Source: Oligoflexia bacterium
GTDB taxonomy: Bacteria; Bdellovibrionota; Bacteriovoracia; Bacteriovoracales; Bacteriovoracaceae
NCBI GenBank assembly: GCA_015231955.1
Contig: JADGAN010000044.1
Location: 1 to 41,439, forward strand
Reading direction: 5' to 3'
DNA length: 41,439 nucleotides
Shown: positions 38,169-41,439 of the stretch, piece by piece
Position numbering within the stretch: position 1 is the stretch's first letter
How the letters are laid out: the number at the start of each line of letters is the position of its first letter
Made by a program: the position numbers and the translations under genes
The notes under the pieces: model-generated
Seen by the model: the letters and a program-made list of their open reading frames with translations, nothing else
Told to the model about the DNA's origin: nothing
Database searches by the model: none

Positions 38169-38534
38169 TTATTTTTTTCTTGCTTGTGCTTTTGCATGTG
38201 CGTATGCGGGACCCGTTCTGTGTTGTTGCTTTGGATGTTTTAGAGAATTAACCCCTTTTAGAATTTCTATGAGTATTTTTCTGGTCGAAGGATCTTCCTC
38301 TGTAAGTGCATTTAGAGATCTTTTTTTTGTAACAAAAACTTCTCTTAGGGTTAAATTCAATAACGTTTGATACTTGAGCCCTTTTTCTGCTGCTTGTTTC
38401 CTTATCTCATCTAATACATCAAGGTCAATAAATGTATTAATCCGGGCCTTGAAATTACGAGGATTCATATCTTCATCAGAAAGAACAGGAGGATTTTCTT
38501 TGTCTATTTGTTTTTGATTAAATTTTTTTTTCAT
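38169..38534 (-). CDS. BrnA/CopG-like RHH antitoxin
   Basis: A 121-residue protein. FKARINTFIDLDVLDEIRKQ, AAEKGLKYQTLLNLTLREVF is a ribbon-helix-helix of the BrnA-like antitoxin type (strand, two helices, with the 'GxxYQTLxNxxLRE' second helix). The C-terminus is basic. It overlaps the DUF4160 gene by four bases and lies second in the pair, reversing the more usual antitoxin-first order. The perfect inverted repeat upstream of the pair is its likely operator. Confidence 0.75.
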   Translation of the reverse strand: MKKKFNQKQIDKENPPVLSDEDMNPRNFKARINTFIDLDVLDEIRKQAAEKGLKYQTLLNLTLREVFVTKKRSLNALTEEDPSTRKILIEILKGVNSLKHPKQQHRTGPAYAHAKAQARKK

Positions 38535-38776
38535 ATGATTTCATCCTTAAAAAAAGCTATCCATTGATCAATGATGTACTGTTGCCTGTCTTTCGCCATC
38601 TTTAGAATTTTTCTAACGTCGTGAGAGTTGAATCCATGATTGTCTATGATAGTTAAGGTTTCAATATTTATTTTCAGCTCTTTGCCGGCCATTTTCACAT
38701 GTACATGTATTGGGCGATGATCGTTGCTATAGAAGGAAAAGGTTATTTTACCATTTGTGATAATTGTAGGTGCCAT
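38531..38776 (-). CDS. DUF4160 protein, putative toxin
   Basis: An 81-residue DUF4160-family protein: MAPTIITNGKITFSFYSNDH, RPIHVHVKMAGKELKIN, GFNSHDVRKILKMAKDR and IIDQWIAFF. The H-x-P-x-H-x-H-V motif is diagnostic. DUF4160 genes usually pair with DUF2442 genes; here the partner is an RHH protein instead. By size, overlap and operator it should be the toxin of a two-gene system that stabilises the element, though biochemical activity for the family is not clear to me. Confidence 0.8.
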   Translation of the reverse strand: MAPTIITNGKITFSFYSNDHRPIHVHVKMAGKELKINIETLTIIDNHGFNSHDVRKILKMAKDRQQYIIDQWIAFFKDEII

Positions 38777-38780
38777 CTAT

Positions 38781-38809
38781 GTTTTATACATATATTGTGT
38801 GTATAAAAC
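38781..38809. promoter_or_regulatory. Operator-like inverted repeat of the DUF4160/RHH pair
   Basis: GTTTTATAC (38781-38789) and its exact complement GTATAAAAC (38801-38809), eleven bases apart, end four bases before the DUF4160 start. This is where an RHH antitoxin would bind to repress its own operon. Confidence 0.65.
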
Positions 38810-38904
38810 AAGTGAAACCGTTACTTTGGCGTAATCTTCTCTTTTTTTTCTAAAAAAGTAGCGTTTTAGTTTTTTATAGGCCCAAGATGTAATATACTAA
38901 CCCA

Positions 38905-38955
38905 AACAGTCGGTTACATCCTATTGAAACCCTTCCCGTATTTTTGCCGACTGTT
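38905..38955. repeat. Inverted repeat at the end of kfrA
   Basis: AACAGTCGG (38905-38913) and CCGACTGTT (38947-38955), perfect 9-bp arms 33 bases apart, end two bases before the kfrA stop. It may be a long-loop terminator for kfrA or a protein-binding site. No T-run follows on the minus strand, so a simple terminator is doubtful. Confidence 0.45.
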
Positions 38956-38957
38956 CT

Positions 38958-39815
38958 CTATTTCTCTGTTTTTTTCTGATCTACCTGGGAAACCTCGACG
39001 AGGGCCCGCGCTTCCATGGCTTGCTGCTGCCACTGCGTGGCCTCTTGCTTAGATCGCGCAACCTCTTCGTTCATGGTATTCATTCGATGCTGCCACTCCT
39101 CAAGCCTCACTTCTCCCTCGTTCACTTTAACTCGCAAGTCAATTAATTCTTTCTGTAAAGCTAATTCCCTTTGGGTCTTCTCTTGCAGATGCGCATGCAA
39201 TTGCTCACTCTGCTCTCTACGCTCTTGCAAGCGCACTTCAGACTCTCGACATTGCCCCCGGGCCTCTTCTAAAAGCTCTCGTTTCTGAGTAAGTTCTTCT
39301 CTTAAAGCGCTTTGCTGTTTTTCTCCCTCGTTAAATCTGATTTCTAATTCCATATTCCTTCGAATTAATTCTTCTTTTACTGTTCGTAACTCAGCAACTT
39401 CTGTCATCATCACGCTTAATTGCTGTTCTTGCTTACTAAAAATTTCTTCCAATGCTTTATGCTTCTCTTTAAGCACCACTAGCTCTTCTTCTACTTTCCC
39501 TAAATGCTCACTCAGCTCTTTTTCTTGCTCTTTATACTCTCTAATCTCAAGCTGTGCTGACTGCCCCTTCTGCTCTAAGAGTTGCCTTATCTCCTTTCCT
39601 AAAGCATGGGTGAGCGTAGGAGGGAGAATTGAATTCTCCTCTTCTTCAATCTTCTTTGCTTCTTTTTCTCGCCATTGCCGATAGTATTCGACAATCGTTG
39701 CCATGTTCCCGACCCCGATCTCACTGTAGATCGCTCTCGCGGTAACTTTCCGCCCTTCGCTCAATAATTTATTGCACACACGCTCGACTTGCTCATAACT
39801 CACTAGTTTTTTCAT
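38958..39815 (-). CDS. kfrA: KfrA-like DNA-binding coiled-coil protein
   Basis: A 285-residue protein. The N-terminal 60 residues match the plasmid KfrA N-domain: VSYEQVERVCNKLLSEGRKV, TARAIYSEIGVGNMATIVEY, YRQWREKE. The rest, from about residue 75, is an almost unbroken coiled coil of Glu, Gln, Lys and Arg heptads. KfrA of IncP plasmids binds an operator at its own promoter and forms filaments that help stable inheritance. ATG 39815 is chosen because GGAG lies just upstream. GC content is higher than in neighbours owing to Gln/Glu/Arg codons. The operator-like dyad (39843-39871) lies directly upstream. Confidence 0.88.
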   Translation of the reverse strand: MKKLVSYEQVERVCNKLLSEGRKVTARAIYSEIGVGNMATIVEYYRQWREKEAKKIEEEENSILPPTLTHALGKEIRQLLEQKGQSAQLEIREYKEQEKELSEHLGKVEEELVVLKEKHKALEEIFSKQEQQLSVMMTEVAELRTVKEELIRRNMELEIRFNEGEKQQSALREELTQKRELLEEARGQCRESEVRLQERREQSEQLHAHLQEKTQRELALQKELIDLRVKVNEGEVRLEEWQHRMNTMNEEVARSKQEATQWQQQAMEARALVEVSQVDQKKTEK

Positions 39816-39842
39816 GCTACTCCTCACTACTCGTTATTATAT

Positions 39843-39871
39843 ACAGTATCGATATCGTGTTTCGATACTGT
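39843..39871. promoter_or_regulatory. KfrA operator-like dyad
   Basis: ACAGTATCGA (39843-39852), nine-base spacer, TCGATACTGT (39862-39871), perfect 10-bp arms, 28 bases upstream of the kfrA start. KfrA is an autorepressor in its family, which makes this its probable binding site. Confidence 0.65.
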
Positions 39872-39948
39872 CATTCGCGCCCCACCGGCCCCCGCCCTTT
39901 GTATCCCCAGAACTACCTCAACAATAGCACTGATTTTGTCAGATATCA

Positions 39949-40008
39949 ATAATAACATATCATGATATCGATATTATATATAATAATGTTATTATATTAT
40001 GTTATTAT
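39949..40008. repeat. AT-rich repeat cluster upstream of the recombinase
   Basis: ATGTTATTAT occurs at 39986 and 39999 (13 bases apart) and as its complement ATAATAACAT at 39949; TAATAA-TG-TTATTA forms a palindrome at 39981-39994, and ATATCATGATAT lies at about 39957-39968. The cluster sits between kfrA and the tyrosine recombinase and may be the recombinase target, a DNA-unwinding element or an operator. Confidence 0.55.
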
Positions 40009-40030
40009 GCAGTTTTGGGGTAGGAACGGG

Positions 40031-40039
40031 TGGTATAAT
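40031..40039 (+). promoter_or_regulatory. Extended -10 promoter of the recombinase gene
   Basis: TGG directly followed by TATAAT (40034-40039), that is TGnTATAAT, a perfect extended -10 that can work without a good -35. Transcription would start near 40046, giving a leader of about 55 bases to the ATG at 40102. Confidence 0.6.
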
Positions 40040-40101
40040 GCCAATTATATTTTGACTAGCGATGGAATGCCGGCGATGATCTTTAATTATAGGGGGTTAT
40101 A

Positions 40102-41220
40102 ATGGACAAAAATTTTAGGCCAATTTCGCAAAATCATCCATCGCCAAAGATCTCTTCCCTACCAGCAATGGAATCTGTATTCATCGATGGGATTGAGTTA
40201 CTAAGGAGTACGCTCGATGGACAACTGTGGGTCTTCGGTGAGAAGGAGCTTGCCCTAGGAATATCCGATGATAGAGAGAAGCAGCAAGAACAACGAGAAC
40301 GCGCTTCTACCCTCTTAGAATTTTTGCTCTCCTCTAACTGTGAAGTGACGAGGAAAAACTATCAGGTGGAGCTTAAAAACTTTTTGGATTTTCTAAGTGA
40401 GTTTAATCTTCCGCTAGAGGAAAAGAAATGGGAAAAGCTTCATCTCATCGCTTACCGCGATCATTTAAAGAATTTGAATTATGCCTTTAAGTCGATTAGA
40501 AAAAAAATTTCTGTAGTGAATTCTTATCTTAACTATCTAGAAGATAGAGGAATTATTTTTAAGAATAGATGTACGCTTAAAAAGAGGGAGTTACCTCGGG
40601 ATCAGTTAGTACGTCCTACTAATGCACTAACTGATGAGGAAGCATTTGCGATTTTGGATCTCGCGGCCACTCATCATCCTAATGAGCAGTTAAGAGCATT
40701 TCATTACGCCATTTTATCACTCTTTTTGTCTACAGGGATGAGGAAAAGCGAACTCCTAAGTCTTAGGGGTGGTGATTATGGGGAGGTTGATGGGATTTTT
40801 TGCATAAAGATTCTAGGCAAGGGTGGGAAAATTCGAGAAGTACCGCTCACCGAACGAAGTAAGCAAGCATTAGATGATTATTTAGAGATGATGAAAAAGT
40901 ATGAGCGGAAAGTAGAATGTGGCGATCCACTCTTTCAGCCGCAAATGAGTGATGACAAAAACGATAGTGATTTAAAGAGAGAGTGCTCGCGGGTTTTAAT
41001 CGATAGGATTATTCAGCGCTATTGCACGTTAGCAGGAATTAAAAAGCGCATCTCCCCTCACTCGTTACGTGCAACTACCATCACTCATTTACGCGAGCAA
41101 GGGGCCGACATCTATGCAATCGCTGAGATGGCCGGGCATGCTTCGCCGGAGACTACCAAACGCTATATTAAGCGGGCCGATCTTTTAAGTAAGTCCGCCG
41201 CTTTTAAATCTCGCTTTTAA
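40102..41220 (+). CDS. Tyrosine recombinase (integrase/Xer-like)
   Basis: A 372-residue tyrosine recombinase. The core-binding domain spans about residues 65-160 (SAM-like, VTRKNYQVELKNFLDFLSEF). The catalytic set is complete: Arg214 (TGMRKSELLSL), Lys240 or 243 (GKGGKIREVPL), His320 and Arg323 (SPHSLRATTITHL), His346 (AGHASPETT) and Tyr355 (KRYIKR). Fifty extra N-terminal residues precede the usual Xer start. It may resolve multimers of the circular element, or integrate it. AGGGGG before the ATG is its ribosome site, and an AT-rich repeat cluster lies 100 bases upstream. Confidence 0.92.
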   Translation: MDKNFRPISQNHPSPKISSLPAMESVFIDGIELLRSTLDGQLWVFGEKELALGISDDREKQQEQRERASTLLEFLLSSNCEVTRKNYQVELKNFLDFLSEFNLPLEEKKWEKLHLIAYRDHLKNLNYAFKSIRKKISVVNSYLNYLEDRGIIFKNRCTLKKRELPRDQLVRPTNALTDEEAFAILDLAATHHPNEQLRAFHYAILSLFLSTGMRKSELLSLRGGDYGEVDGIFCIKILGKGGKIREVPLTERSKQALDDYLEMMKKYERKVECGDPLFQPQMSDDKNDSDLKRECSRVLIDRIIQRYCTLAGIKKRISPHSLRATTITHLREQGADIYAIAEMAGHASPETTKRYIKRADLLSKSAAFKSRF

Positions 41221-41312
41221 TCTTCTTTAAATAGAAAACAGAACTCCAGTTCTTTACAAAAAAGGCCATCTCCAATAGCAAAAATAATTTTTCTAACCTA
41301 TTTTATTTCATG

Positions 41313-41439
41313 TTTTTTTGGAAGAATTATTATAACTACATCAAATGCTTCTTCAGCCATTCTGCAATGGCATTAGTGTAGATAGGAATTGAATACTCTC
41401 GGTATCTCTTGTCGCATCTTCCTCTATCGTCCTCGTATC
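41313..41439. repeat. Exact terminal direct repeat, right copy
   Basis: Identical to 1-127. It contains only the 3' end of the first secreted-protein gene; in the circular molecule it is the same locus. The 92 bases before it (41221-41312) hold no gene and join the recombinase to that gene's 3' end. Confidence 0.95.

Overview
The window is best read as one complete circular phage-plasmid, about 41.3 kb, opened at an arbitrary point. Its first 127 bases recur exactly as its last 127 bases (1-127 = 41313-41439), the signature of a circular molecule assembled with a 127-mer graph, so the true unit is probably 41,312 bp. The DNA is AT-rich (roughly 36% GC by eye). Rz/Rz1-type spanins, lipobox lipoproteins, and TrfA-, KfrA- and RecT/Bet-like proteins point to a Gram-negative, proteobacteria-like host. 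An ankyrin-repeat protein in the tail operon hints at, but does not prove, a eukaryote-associated host. I cannot name the host.

Layout. (a) 24-1543: two secreted proteins of unknown function, divergently transcribed. (b) 1734-3142: lysis cassette of M15-type endolysin, 3-TM-like holin, i-spanin and o-spanin. (c) 3211-9179, minus strand: an accessory operon encoding an FGE-fold exported protein, a metzincin lipoprotein, a BchI/ChlI-like AAA+ ATPase and a BchD-like VWA protein, followed by another exported protein. The AAA+ and VWA genes are joined by a ten-A run that would fuse them by a -1 frameshift. (d) 9354-10764, minus: an RHH protein and a RecT/Bet annealase. (e) 10950-13221: replication region with a RepL-like winged-helix gene, a TrfA-like initiator, seven tandem 21-22 bp iterons plus one outlier, a 17-bp-arm palindrome and a candidate small RNA with its own promoter and terminator. 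(f) 13222-18489: maintenance region with parA-parB and two parS-like palindromes, HU, a HicA/HicB pair, an orphan RHH gene and a second ParA with a small partner.

(g) 18702-37883: one long plus-strand virion operon. In order it carries terminase small and large subunits, a portal fused to a MuF domain, a Mu I-like protease with a nested scaffold start, decoration protein, major capsid protein, DUF1320 connector, gpG-like protein, tail terminator, tail tube, a tail assembly chaperone with an A AAA AAG frameshift, tape measure, distal tail, hub, fibre and a 918-residue ankyrin protein. No tail sheath is visible, so a long non-contractile tail is inferred. (h) 37884-41220: a GC-rich possibly structured island, an RHH/DUF4160 toxin-antitoxin-like pair, kfrA, a repeat-rich AT region and a tyrosine recombinase.

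How it fits together: iterons and TrfA-like Rep replicate the element, the ParA systems and toxin-antitoxin pairs keep it in the lysogen, and the virion and lysis modules allow horizontal spread. The parts most likely to be new are the AAA+/VWA/metzincin/FGE operon, the ankyrin gene coupled to the tail genes, and the TGTAAC/GTTACA array that lies exactly between the second partition operon and the terminase genes.
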